Assembly (NCBI GenBank): GCA_025618425.1
Contig: CM046835.1
Coordinates: 17,389,959 to 17,453,958 of the forward strand
Source: Heliocidaris tuberculata
Lineage: Eukaryota; Echinodermata; Echinoidea; Camarodonta; Echinometridae
Reading direction: 5' to 3'
Length of the DNA stretch: 64,000 nt
In this document: piece by piece, positions 32,433 through 44,580 of the stretch
Layout: the number at the start of each line of letters is the position of its first letter
How positions within the stretch are numbered: the stretch's first letter is position 1
Program-made: the position numbers and the translations under genes
Notes under the pieces: model-generated
Databases searched by the model: none
What the model was told of the DNA's origin: nothing
The model's input: only the letters and a program-made list of their open reading frames with translations

Positions 32433-32840
32433 CATTTTTCCCCGTCAGCGATTTTATATTTTAGAGAAATATAACGAGGTGTTTTTTTTTTTCTTGTCCG
32501 AGATTTTGATTTTTTGTAAACACTTTTTTGTACTTATATCAGTGAATTTTAGACATTCGCTGACGCATCCCCTGTCAAGGACAATTAATTCCAACCAATC
32601 GTATCTTTAATAATAGAAATGCTATGAATAGCATTCTTTGATAATCAAATTTGAAATCTATGTACAATTTCACTGATTATGTGTTGATGTTATGTAATCC
32701 TACTTTAATCCAAACATGAAATTGTATTACTATGTAATCTATTTATTCTTTAATCTGTATTTTCTGTTTTCAAATCAATGATTTTGCAAGCGCTGTTGTT
32801 CTTTTCGATTTTAGCGCATCTAAATATTCAATATCATTTA

Positions 32841-33174
32841 TTATAAAACGGGTTCAAGAATGTAGCCATCCTGATTGGTCAAATAACATCACGTGACCGT
32901 GCAAAAAAAAAGTGATAACGCACGGCGAGGGGACTAACGCACGGCTAATCCGGATCAAACACTAAGATTGTAAGAAAACACTAAAATTGTAGACCCGTTT
33001 TATAAAACTATTAATACATGGTTGTGAGTTCGTGCGTTAGTGCGATCCAGCAACACGCAGGTTTTTATCGTGGTGTCTAACACACGAGGCGTAGCCGAGT
33101 GTGTTAGTACACCACGATAAAAACCTTTGTGTTGCCAGATCGCACTAACGCACTCCCAACCATGTATTAATAGT
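32841..33174. mobile_element. Two abutting inverted-repeat structures (MITE-like)
   Basis: TTATAAAACGGGT at 32,841 pairs with ACCCGTTTTATAA ending near 33,004. Immediately after, 33,007-33,174 folds into a near-perfect hairpin. Its outer arms are ACTATTAATACATGGTTG / CAACCATGTATTAATAGT and its inner arms AGGTTTTTATCGTGGTGT / ACACCACGATAAAAACC. The loop is near GAGGCGTAGCC. No coding sequence. Confidence 0.75.
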
Positions 33175-35600
33175 ATAATGATCACATTATTATTGATATG
33201 TAACCCACTTGGAATATTGAAGCGAAGATAAAAAGTGCATAAAATGAAGCAAAATTTAGGAAGGTTAGTTCGAGATTAAAATTCCATCTTTGGGCCCAAG
33301 ATGGAATTTTTACTCAGTCATTAGTGACTTGCCGTAATATAAAGGAAGAATTGTACATGACAAAATGCCGTTTGTTAGTACTGCTCACAAAAATTTATTG
33401 ATATTTTTTCAGTAAGTTAAGTTTGCATATTTCAGACGTGCATATTATGTAAATTTAATGTACTGAATAATATGCAACAGGGTGTATGAATCCAGACGTG
33501 GGGGCAATACATCCTTTTGTATCAGCAGCTTTGTTTTCATTTCCAGACGTGGAGGCGTTAATGAAGTTATTCGATATGTTTATAAAAGTCGAACAAATTA
33601 CTTTATGCATTATTACATGTATTATGTCATGCTGCGATGTCTTCTAACTATTTGAAAATCATGATGAACGTACAAAAATAACTACCATGGCTACTGCCAC
33701 AAGAAGTTTCAAATTGCAAGTGGGACATATTCAACTTGACTGCATTAAATTGAATACTAAAAAAAATTAAACTGAGAATGTATGGTATGTGTTTACACAT
33801 GAAACAATAAATTGTAATCATTTCTAAGAAATTGGTTCTTGTGCAATTCCATACAATTTCCTTAAATTTGATATTGATATCATACGTGAAGATTGTGTAA
33901 TGTTATATTGCTATACTATGTTATATTGTTATACTGTTATAATTATGATCATATTTTGCTGTATGTATTCCTCATGATTGAATAGTTTTCTTTATCAGTA
34001 TTTTGTTTCAAGATGCCAACATTAATGGCTTCATTACAATTCAATATACTTTTGATGCTGATGTCACTTTCGTATTTTTGCAAACTTTCTGAGAATAATC
34101 CTACATGTTATAAGTTCTGTATTAAATATATGAATTTGATTTATACACCACTGGGATATAAAAGAGGGATGATTGCAAAGTGAATGTGTTATAAGGAATA
34201 GATCATGTAGTTATACTTTTGTATCATGGCCAATGTTAGCAGACATTCCAAAATCATAATTATGTATTATTTGTTGGTAAAGCTCTCGCTTTTATTAGGC
34301 CTCCCTATTCTCCAGATCAGGGAACCCTCAATTAGTTGAGTAGGGAGGCTGTAGTAGTCCTGAAGCCCAGTTACTCAGCTTGCTTTCTTATTTTGCTTGT
34401 GTATACCATATATGTAGGTGTACATCGGTAAGCGTGTACCACTGGTGAGTTAGGAACTGTCACAACTTGTAGCTATACCCTAAAACGACATTCATTCTTT
34501 TCGCTATAGTTTTATTTTACAGTGAGGATATTTGTAAAGCAGAATCAGTCTGCTTCTCTCACTGTTTATGATACAGGCAAGACTCGTTATGCCTGCTGTG
34601 TGTAAATTGCATTTATGCTATAATCATCCAATCGATATGGAAATAAATAAATATATATTTTACTCCACCAAAATTTCTGGGTGGGGGCATAGGGAGGGGC
34701 AGCTACCCCTTTCCTTAAGATATTACATGATTAACGTATGAACAGCCCCCCCCCCCCCCGCAAAAAAGATAAATCCTTAAGATTAATCGACACCCCTCTC
34801 CACCAATGCTCGAAGTGCACCATGATCAAATGGTCTGTTTTACACATGATCATATATTGTTCAAAAGCTGTCTAGAAATCCTGGTGAAAAGAATGAATGT
34901 CTGGTATAGTGCCATCCACTGTATGCAAGGTAAAAGTGTTAGGTTGTACTTGTAGACATTTTTTCTACCTCTGCCATTTGTAAGATGGTTATTTATTATG
35001 CAGGATAGGGTAATATACCCAGAAATGTACATAACGACTATTGTCACTATTCATAATTTTTTGTATGTCTTGTTTACTTGACAAGTAAAGATATCGGTAC
35101 ACGAGGTACATCTGTAGCTGATTATACCAGCTTCGTGCAGTGAGGCAACGAAGCCTGATTCTCTGCACATATTCAGTAATTAAAGTAGTGTTTTACAGTT
35201 GTAGGATAGAGATATCTATATAGTGCTTATACAGTGGATGGTTTAGCATTGAAATACCTGCACTTTTCTTCATTTCTTTTTGCTGCAGGTGGCAAGTTTA
35301 GTATCATTAACATTCCGTCTTGGAACGCAACAAATTTCTTCTGCCCTCTAGGCTGAAGTATTGGCTATTTCCAGAAAACTGCAAGTGTCCACTTTGCATT
35401 TGCATGTTTTTCTGGCATTCGTAGGGAGTAGGATTCTGTTGGAGGGAGAAGGGTAAAATAATTCACAAAATTTTCAGGACCCTGTTGAAGGGAGTGGGGA
35501 GGGTCTCGAATGAGATAAAAGTGCCTCTCTCGTTTAAGCTCAATGTAAGGGGATTGGGAAAAGAGGAGTACCCCCACCCTAATCAGCACGAGACAAATGA
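33175..35600. other. AT-rich spacer with short hairpins, no gene recognised
   Basis: Noted palindromes: ATTCCATCTT-GGGCCC-AAGATGGAAT (33,281-33,309, imperfect), GGCCTCCCTA / TAGGGAGGC (34,301-34,352) and AAGCAGA-ATCAG-TCTGCTT (about 34,538-34,556). All are too short to classify. Confidence 0.4.
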
Positions 35601-35639
35601 CGATATGGGCCATATTATTCACCGACAACATGCTACGAG

Positions 35640-35885
35640 CTGATCTCCCCTCCCCTGTATACCAATGCATAGACATAATATGTAAACGACAAAAGGAGGA
35701 GCCAAGAGGTACATATAAGCAGTGCAGCTCCTCACATTACCAGTGGTATACCAAAGGGGAGGGTGCAACACAGTGCCCAAATCCATAACTCTGCCCCTCC
35801 CCTGTATACACATGGAGGAGCCAAGAGGCACATAAGCAGTGCAGCTCCTCCAATTATCGACGGTATGCTGAAGGGGAGGAGGCCA
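35640..35885. repeat. Two-copy tandem duplication, 120-bp spacing
   Basis: GGAGGAGCCAAGAGG(T/C)ACAT at about 35,695 and 35,815, followed by AAGCAGTGCAGCTCCTC in both copies. CCCCTCCCCTGTATAC also occurs twice. Confidence 0.75.
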
Positions 35886-36472
35886 TCCCCAGTTTAACGG
35901 CTTAAGTATAGGGAGGGGCAAGATATACAACGAGAACCAAATACCTCACCCCAAACTCCCTTCTACTACTTTGTGTAATCAAAAGATAATATAATATAAT
36001 ATATCCACAAAATAAAATCCTTCTTCCTCCAAAAAAGGGCACCATCCTCTCTTGTCATTAAAATTAATCTTTATTAGAATATCTTGACAATTCAATAAAT
36101 AGATAATTGAAATATGGAGCATTAGGATATAGTTTTGTCCATCAGTCAACTATATAATGTTATAATAGTACATCATTTTGTCCATCAGTAATTCGTATTC
36201 TGTACTGTGGTATAATAGTGCAGTTTTTTTAAAATTCATTTCTACTACACTTGCCACCTGTACATTAAATTCTATGCTCAAGGCACCAATTTGACTGGTG
36301 TTTTGATTGCAAAAAGACAACCTGTATCCTTTTGACATCTGCACTAATGTAGGTGTCGGGTACCATTCTTTATATAATTTATCTCAGTGTGCAATCTTGA
36401 AAATAATTATTCTTTTTAACTACAATTGTAATATTGTAGTGCGTAATTATATGATGCACCTGATTTTATACA

Positions 36473-36860
36473 CTGATTCATCATTCATAGCTTTGTTTAC
36501 AATACCTTAGAGCACAATTTGAAAAAAAAAATTCAATAAAAGATAACCTTTTTTAACAGAAGAAATGCATGATACTTATTACGCATTGATTGGTTATATG
36601 CCATAAACACTGTAAAATTGATAAATTGTATAATTTGTGTTTCAAATGTATTGGCAGTATTGTAATACGCTGTGATTCATAGCTTTGTTTACAATACTTC
36701 AAAAGCACAAAAAATAGATACAATAACAAATTATTATAACCTTTTTTAACAGAAGAAATGAATGATACTTATTATGCATTGATTGATTATATACCATAAA
36801 CACTGTAAAATTTGATAAATTGTATAATTCTGTGTTTCAAATGTATTTCCAATATTGTAA
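36473..36860. repeat. Two-copy tandem duplication, ~192-bp spacing
   Basis: ATTCATAGCTTTGTTTACAA at about 36,482 and 36,674, followed by AACCTTTTTTAACAGAAGAA in both, ATACCATAAACACTGTAAAA-like blocks and TGTTTCAAATGTATT. Confidence 0.8.
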
Positions 36861-37611
36861 TTAAAGAGAGCCGCCCTCAGACCCACAGGTACTGTATTAC
36901 TTTGTAATAAAGAAATAGTGAAATATGTTGTGTGTATTCTCGTAATCATTCAGAGTATATGATAGTCCTTTCTCTCTTTCTCTCCCTTTCTTTCTTTATA
37001 TCTCCTCCATCTTCTACCACTTTACTTCTCCAACCAATCTACTTCTCTTCTGCTTCTAATACCATTTTACTTCTCCTACCATCCTACCTCTACTCCTGCC
37101 CTACCTCTACTACTATCCTACTTCTACTACCATCCTACCTCTACTACCATCCTACCTCTACTACCATCATACCTCTGCTATCATCCTACCTCTACCACCG
37201 TCCTACCTCTACTACCGTCATACCTCAATTACCAACCTACCTTTACTACCGTCCTACCTCTACGACCATCCTACCTCTCCTACCATCATACATCTACTAC
37301 TCCCCTACCTCTACTACCGTCCTACCTCTACTACCATCCATATATCCATCTACTACCATCCCTATATCCATCTACTACCATCCTACCTCTACTACCATCC
37401 TACCTCTCCTACCTCTCCTACCTCTCCTACCATCCAATCTCTACTACCTCTCCTACCTCTACTCCCATCCTACCTCTACTCCCATCCATCCTCTACTACT
37501 ATCCTACATCTACTACCATCCTACCTTTCCTACCTCTCCTACCATCCTATGTCTCCCACCATCCTACCTCTCCTACCATCCTACCTCTACTACCATCCTT
37601 CCTCTACTACC

Positions 37612-37690
37612 ATCTGCTGAAAAGCAGCCATCCGGCTGAATGCAAGCTTTTATTTCCGTGAATAAATAAATCGAACTCAAACTCAAAACT
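37612..37690 (+). repeat. Hairpin-plus-AATAAA cassette within the minisatellite (first copy)
   Basis: CTGCTGAAAAGCAG (5-bp stem, GAAA loop) is followed by CCGGCTGAATGCA, CTTTTATTTCCGTGAATAA and ATAAATC, then A-rich CAAACTCAAA. Similar cassettes occur at about 41,228, 41,770, 43,695, 46,815 and 46,993. The layout (stem-loop then short AATAAA-type tail) resembles the 3' ends of CR1/L2-type retroelements or their SINEs; this is inference. Confidence 0.7.
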
Positions 37691-40600
37691 CGTTCTTCTA
37701 CTACCATCCTACCTCTACTACCATCCATCCATCCATCCATCTACTACCACCCTACCTCATTTACCCTCCTGCCTTTCTACCATCCAGCCTCTCCTACCAT
37801 CTTACCTCTACTACCATCCTTCCTCTAATACCATCCTTCCTCTCCTTCCTCTACTACCATCCTACCATCCTATCTCTACTACCATCCTTCCTCTACTACC
37901 ATCCTTCCTCTACTACCATCCTACCATCCTTCCTCTACTACCATCCTCCCTCTACTATCATCCTTCCTCTACTACAATTCTTCCTCTACTAACATCCTTC
38001 CTCTACTACCATCCTACCTCTACTACCATCCTACCATCCTCCCTCTACTACCATCCTCCCTCTACTACCATCCTCCCTCTACTACCATCCTTCCTCTACT
38101 ACAATTCTTCCTCTACTAACATCCTTCCTCTACTAACATCCTACCTCTACTACCATCCTACCATCCTACCTCTACTACCATTCTTCCTCAAATACCATCC
38201 TTCCTCTCCCACCTCTACTACCATCCTTCATTTACTACCATCCTACCATCCTTCCTCTACTACCATCCTTCCTCTACTAACATCCTATCTCTCATACCAC
38301 CCTACCTCTCCTACCACCCTACCTCTCCTACCCTCCTTCCTCTCCTACCCTCCTACCTCTCCAACCATCCTACTTATACTACCATCCTTCCTCTACTACC
38401 ATCCAACCTCTGCTACCATCCTCCCTCTCCTACCATTCTACTTCTACTACTATCCTTCCTCTACTACCATCCTACCTCTACTACCATCCTACCTCTACTA
38501 CCATCCTACCTCTACTACCATCCTACCTCTACTACCAACCTACTTCTACTACCATCCTACCTCTACTACAGTCCTGCCTCTACTACCGTCACACCTCTAC
38601 TACCAACCTTCCTCTACTACAGTCCTACCTGTACGACCATCCTACCTCTACGACCATCCTACCTCTACAACCATCCTACTTCTACCCATCATACCTCTAA
38701 TACTCCCCTACGTGTACTACCATCCTACCTCTATTACCATCCATCCTCTACTACCATCCTTTATTTGGCACTTATATCACAAAAATGTGTTGGTGGTGTC
38801 ATTAAATTAAAACCGTACATCCATCCATCTGCTACCATCCTACCTCTACTACCATCCTACCTCTACTCCCACTCCTACCTCTACTCCCATCCTACCTCTA
38901 CTACCATCCATCCATCCATCTACTACCACCCTACCTCAACTACCCTCCTGCCTTTCCTACCCTCCAGCCTCTCCTAACATCCTACCATCCTACCATCCTT
39001 CCTCTACTACCATCCTTCCTCTACTACCATCCTTCCTCTACTACCATCCTACCATCCTACCTCTACTACCATCCTTCCTCTACTACCATCCTACCTCTAC
39101 TACCATTCTACCTCTACTACCATTCTACCTCTACTACCATCCTACCTCTCCTACCATCCTGCCTCTACTACCATTCTTACTCTACTACCATCCTCCCTCT
39201 CTTACCATCCTACCTCTCCTACCATTCTACCTCTACTACCATCCTACCTCTACTACCATCCTACCTCTACTACCATCATACCTCTACTCCCACTCGTACC
39301 TCTACTCCCATCCTACCTCTACTACCATCCATCCATCCATCTACTACCACCCTACCTCAACTACCCTCCTGCCTTTCCTACCCTCCAGCCTCTCCTAACA
39401 TCCTACCATCCTACCATCCTTCCTCTACTACCATCCTTCCTCTAATACCATCCTTCCTCTACTACCATCCTACCTCTACTACCATTCTTCCTCTACTAAC
39501 ATCCTCTCTCTCCTACCATCCTACCTCTCCTACCACCCTACCTCTCCTACCACCCTACCTCTCCTACTCTCCTAACCTCCTTCCTCTCCTACCCTCCTAC
39601 CTCTCCAACCATCCTACTTCTACTACCATCCTTCCTCTACTACCATCCAACCTCTGCTACCATCCTCCCTCTCTTACCATTCTACTTCTACTACTATCCT
39701 TCCTCTACTACCATCCTTCCTCTACTACCATCATACCTCTACTACCATCCTTCCTCTACTACCATCATACCTCTACTCCCATCCTACCTCTACTACCGTC
39801 ATACCTCTACTACCAACCTACTTCTACTACCATCCTACCTCTACTACAGTCCTACCTCTACTACCTTCACACCTCTACTACCAACCTGCCTCTATTACAG
39901 TCCTACCTATACGACCTTCATACCTCTACAACCATCCTACCTCTACAACCATCCTACTTCTACTGCCATCATACCTCTACTACTCTCCTACGTGTACTAC
40001 CATCCTACCTCTATTACCATCCATCCTCTACTACCATCCTTTATTTGGCACTTATATCACAAAAATGTGTTGGTGGTGTCATTAAATTAAAACCATCCAT
40101 CCATTTGCTACCATCCTACCTCTACTACCATCCTACCTCTACTACCATCCTACCTCTTCTCCCACTCCTACCTCTACTCCCACTCTTACCTCTACTCCCA
40201 CTCCTAACTCTACTCCCATCCTACCTCTACTACCATCCATCCATCCATCTACTACCACCCTACCTCAACTACCCTCCTGCCTTTCCTACACTCCAGCCTC
40301 TCCTAACATCCTACCATCCTACCATCCTTCCTCTAATACCATCCTTCCTCTACTACCATTATACCATTCTTCCTCTACTACCATTCTTCCTCTGCTACCA
40401 TCCTACCTCTGCTACCATTCTACCTCTACTACCATCCTCCCTCTCTTACCATCCTGCCTCTACTACCATTCTTACTCTGCTACCATCCTCCCTCTCTTAC
40501 CATCCTCCCTCTCTTACCATCCTACCTCTCCTACCATTCTACCTCTACTACCATCCTACCTCTACTACCATCCTACCTCTACTACCATCCTACCTCTACT

Positions 40601-43600
40601 ACAGTCCTACCTCTACTACCGTCATACCTCTACGACCAAGCTACCTCTACGACAATCCTACCTCTACGACCATCCTACCTCTACTACCATCATTCCTCTA
40701 CTAATTCCCCTACCTATACTACCATCCTACCTCTCTTACCATCCATCCTCTACTACCATCCTTCATTTGACACTTAAATGACAAAAATGTGTGGGTAGTT
40801 TTGTTAAATTTAAACCATCCATCTACTACCATCCTACCTCTACTACCATCCTACCTCTCGTACCTCTACCTCTACTCCCACTCCTACCTCTACTACCATC
40901 CATTCATCCATCTACTACCACCCTACCTCTAATACCATCCTACCTCTACTACCATCCATTCATCCATCTACTCCCACTCCTACCTCTTCTGCCATCCTAC
41001 CTCTACTACCATCCATCCATCCATCTACTCCCACTCCTACCTCTACTGCCATCCTACCTCTACTATCATCCATCCATCCATCTATTACCACCCTACCTCT
41101 AATACCATCCTTCCTCTACTACCATCCATCCTCTACTACTATCCTACATCTACTACCATCCTACCTTTCCTTCCGCTCCTACCATCCTACGTCTCCTACC
41201 ATCCTACCTCTACTACCATCCTTCCTCTATTACCTTCTGCTGAAAAGCAGCCACCTGGCTGAATGCATGCATTATTTCCGTGAATGAATAAATAGAACTT
41301 AAAACTCGTTCCTCTACTACCACCCTACCTCTACTACCCTCCTGCCTCTACTACCCTCCTGCGTCTCCTACCCTCCAGCCTCTACTACCATCCCACATCT
41401 ACTACCATCCTTCCTCTAGTACCATCCTTCTTCTCCTACCTCTACTTACTACAATCCTTCCTCAACTACCATCCTACCATCCTACCTCTACTACCATCCT
41501 TCCTCTACTACCATCCTTCCTCTACTACCATCCGTCCTCTACTACCATCCTTCCTCTACTGCCATCCTACCATCCTACCTCTACTACCATCCTTCCTCTA
41601 CTACCATCCTTCCTCTACTGCCATCCTTCCTCTACTGCCATCCTACAATCCTTCCTCTACTACCATCCTTCCTCTACTACCATCCTGCCTCTACTACCAT
41701 CCTTCCTCTACTACCATCCTTCCTCTACTTTCATCCTTCCATCTACTACCATCCTAAATTTCCTACCTCTCCTACCATCTGCTGAAAAGCAGCCACCCGG
41801 CTGAATGCAGACATTTATTTCCGTGAATAAATAAATCAAACCCAAACTTCAAACTCGTTCCTCTACTTGCGCTCTACCTCTACTACCCTCCTGCCTCTCC
41901 TACCCTCCAGCCTTTCCTACCATCCTACCTCTACTACCATCCTTCCTCTAGCATGTCTAGTACCATCCTTCCTCTCCTACCTTTACTTACTACCATCCTT
42001 TCTCTACTACCATCCTACCACTACTACCATCCTACCTCTACTACCATCCTTCCTCTTCTACCATCCTTCCTCTACTATCATCCCTCCTCTACTACCATCC
42101 TTCCTCTACTACCTCTACTTACTACCATCCTTCCTCTATTGCCATTCTACCATCCTACTTCTACTCCCATCCTGCCTCTACTACCATCCTACCATCCTAA
42201 ATTTACTACCATCCTTCCTCTACTACCATCCTACCTCTACTACCATCCTACCTCTACTACCATCCTTCCTCTACTACCATCCTTCCTCTACTACCATCCT
42301 TCCTCTACTACCATCCTACCTCTACTACCATCCTTCCTCTACTAACATCCTTCCTCTCCTACCTCTACTTACTACCATCCATCCTCTACTACCATCCTAC
42401 CATCCTAAATTTACTATTATCCTTCCTCTATTACCATCCTATCTCTACTACCATCCTTCCTCTAGTAACATCCTTCCTCTACTATCATCCCTCCTCTACT
42501 ACCATCCTACCTCTACTACCATCCTACCTCTACTACCATCTTACCTCTACTACCATCCTTCCTCCACTACCATCCTTCCTCTACTACCATCCTTCCTCTA
42601 CTACCATCCTACCTCTACTATCATCCTACCTCTACTACCATCCTTCCTCTACTACCATCCTTCCTCTACTACCATCCTTCCTCTACTACCATCCTACCTC
42701 TACTACCATCCTTCCTCCACTACCATCCTTCCTCTACTACCATCCTTCCTCTACTACCATCCTACCTCTACTACCATCCTTCCTCCACTACCATCCTACC
42801 TCTACTACCATCCTTCCTCTACTACCATCCTTCCTCTCCTACCTCTACTTACTACCATCCATCCTCTACTACCATCCTACCATCCTAAATTTACTATCAT
42901 CCTACCTCTACTACCATCCTACCTCTACTACCATCCTTCCTCTACTACCATCCTTCCTCTACTACCATCCTTCCTCTACTACCATCCTACCTCTACTACC
43001 ATCCTTCCTCTACTACCATCCTTCCTCCACTACCATCCTTCCTCTACTACCATCCTTCCTCTACTACTATCCTACCTCTACTACCATCCTACCACTACTA
43101 CCATCCTTCCTCTACTATCATCCCTCCTCTACTACCATCCTTCATCTACTACCTCTACTTACTACCATCCTTCCTCTACTGCCATCCTACCATCCTACCT
43201 CTACTCCCATCCTGCCTCTACTACCATCCTACCATCCTAAATTTACTACCATCCTTCCTCTACTACCATCCTACCTCTACTACCATCCTACCTCTACTAC
43301 CATCCTTCCTCTACTACCATCCTTCCTCTACTACCATCCTTCCTCTACTACCATCCTACCTCTACTACCATCCTTCCTCTACCAACATCCTTCCTCTCAT
43401 ATCTCTACTTACTACCATCCATCCTCTACTACCATCCTACCATCCTAAATTTACTATCATCCTTCCTCTATTACCATCCTACCTCTACTACCATCCTACC
43501 TCTACTACCATCCTTCCTCTACTACCACCCTTCCTCTACTACCATCCTTCCTCTACTACCATCCTTCCTCTACTACCATCCTTCCTCTACTACCATCCTT

Positions 43601-43694
43601 CCTCTACTACCATCCTTCCTCTACTATCCTACCTCTACTACCATCCTACCTCTCCTACCATTCTACCTTTCCTACCAACCTATCTCTACTACCA

Positions 43695-44580
43695 GCTGCT
43701 GAAAATCAGCCATCCGGCTGAATGCAGACTTTTATTTCCGTGAATAAATAAATCAAACCCAAACTAAAATCATTCTTCTACTACCATCCTTTCTCTACTA
43801 CCATTCTACCTTTACGACCATTCTACGTCTCCTACAATCGTACCTCTACTACCAACCTACCTCTATTACCAGCTGCTGAAAATCAGCCATCCGGCTGAAT
43901 GCAGACTTTTATTTCCGTGAATAAATAAATCAAACCCAAACTAAAATCATTCTTCTACTACCATCCTTTCTCTACTACCATTCTACCTTTACGACCATTC
44001 TACGTCTCCTACAATCGTACCTCTACTACCAACCTACCTCTATTACCAGCTGCTGAAAATCAGCCATCCGGCTGAATGCAGACTTTTATTTCCGTGAATA
44101 AATAAATCAAACCCAAACTAAAATCATTCTTCTACTACCATCCTTTCTCTACTACCATTCTACCTTTACGACCATTCTACGTCTCCTACAATCGTACCTC
44201 TACTACCAACCTACCTCTATTACCAGCTGCTGAAAATCAGCCATCCGGCTGAATGCAGACTTTTATTTCCGTGAATAAATAAATCAAACCCAAACTAAAA
44301 TCATTCTTCTACTACCATCCTTTCTCTACTACCATTCTACCTTTACGACCATTCTACGTCTCCTACAATCGTACCTCTACTACCAACCTACCTCTATTAC
44401 CAGCTGCTGAAAATCAGCCATCCGGCTGAATGCAGACTTTTATTTCCGTGAATAAATAAATCAAACCCAAACTAAAATCATTCTTCTACTACCATCCTTT
44501 CTCTACTACCATTCTACCTTTACGACCATTCTACGTCTCCTACAATCGTACCTCTACTACCAACCTACCTCTACCAGATG
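43695..44580 (+). repeat. Five tandem units of exactly 177 bp
   Basis: GCTGCTGAAAATCAGCC starts at 43,695, 43,872, 44,049, 44,226 and 44,403, always 177 bp apart. Each unit holds one hairpin/AATAAA cassette plus about seven 17-mers. The units appear identical on reading; the last one decays near 44,575. Confidence 0.9.

Noticed and set aside
41867..43240. 457-codon open frame of Pro/Leu/Tyr/Ser/Thr repeats
   Set aside because: It is a direct translation of the 17-bp minisatellite; all three frames give the same periodic peptide, with no start context, signal peptide or splice evidence. The frames at 36,932-37,639, 40,045-40,704, 41,953-42,345 and 45,973-46,842 are rejected for the same reason.
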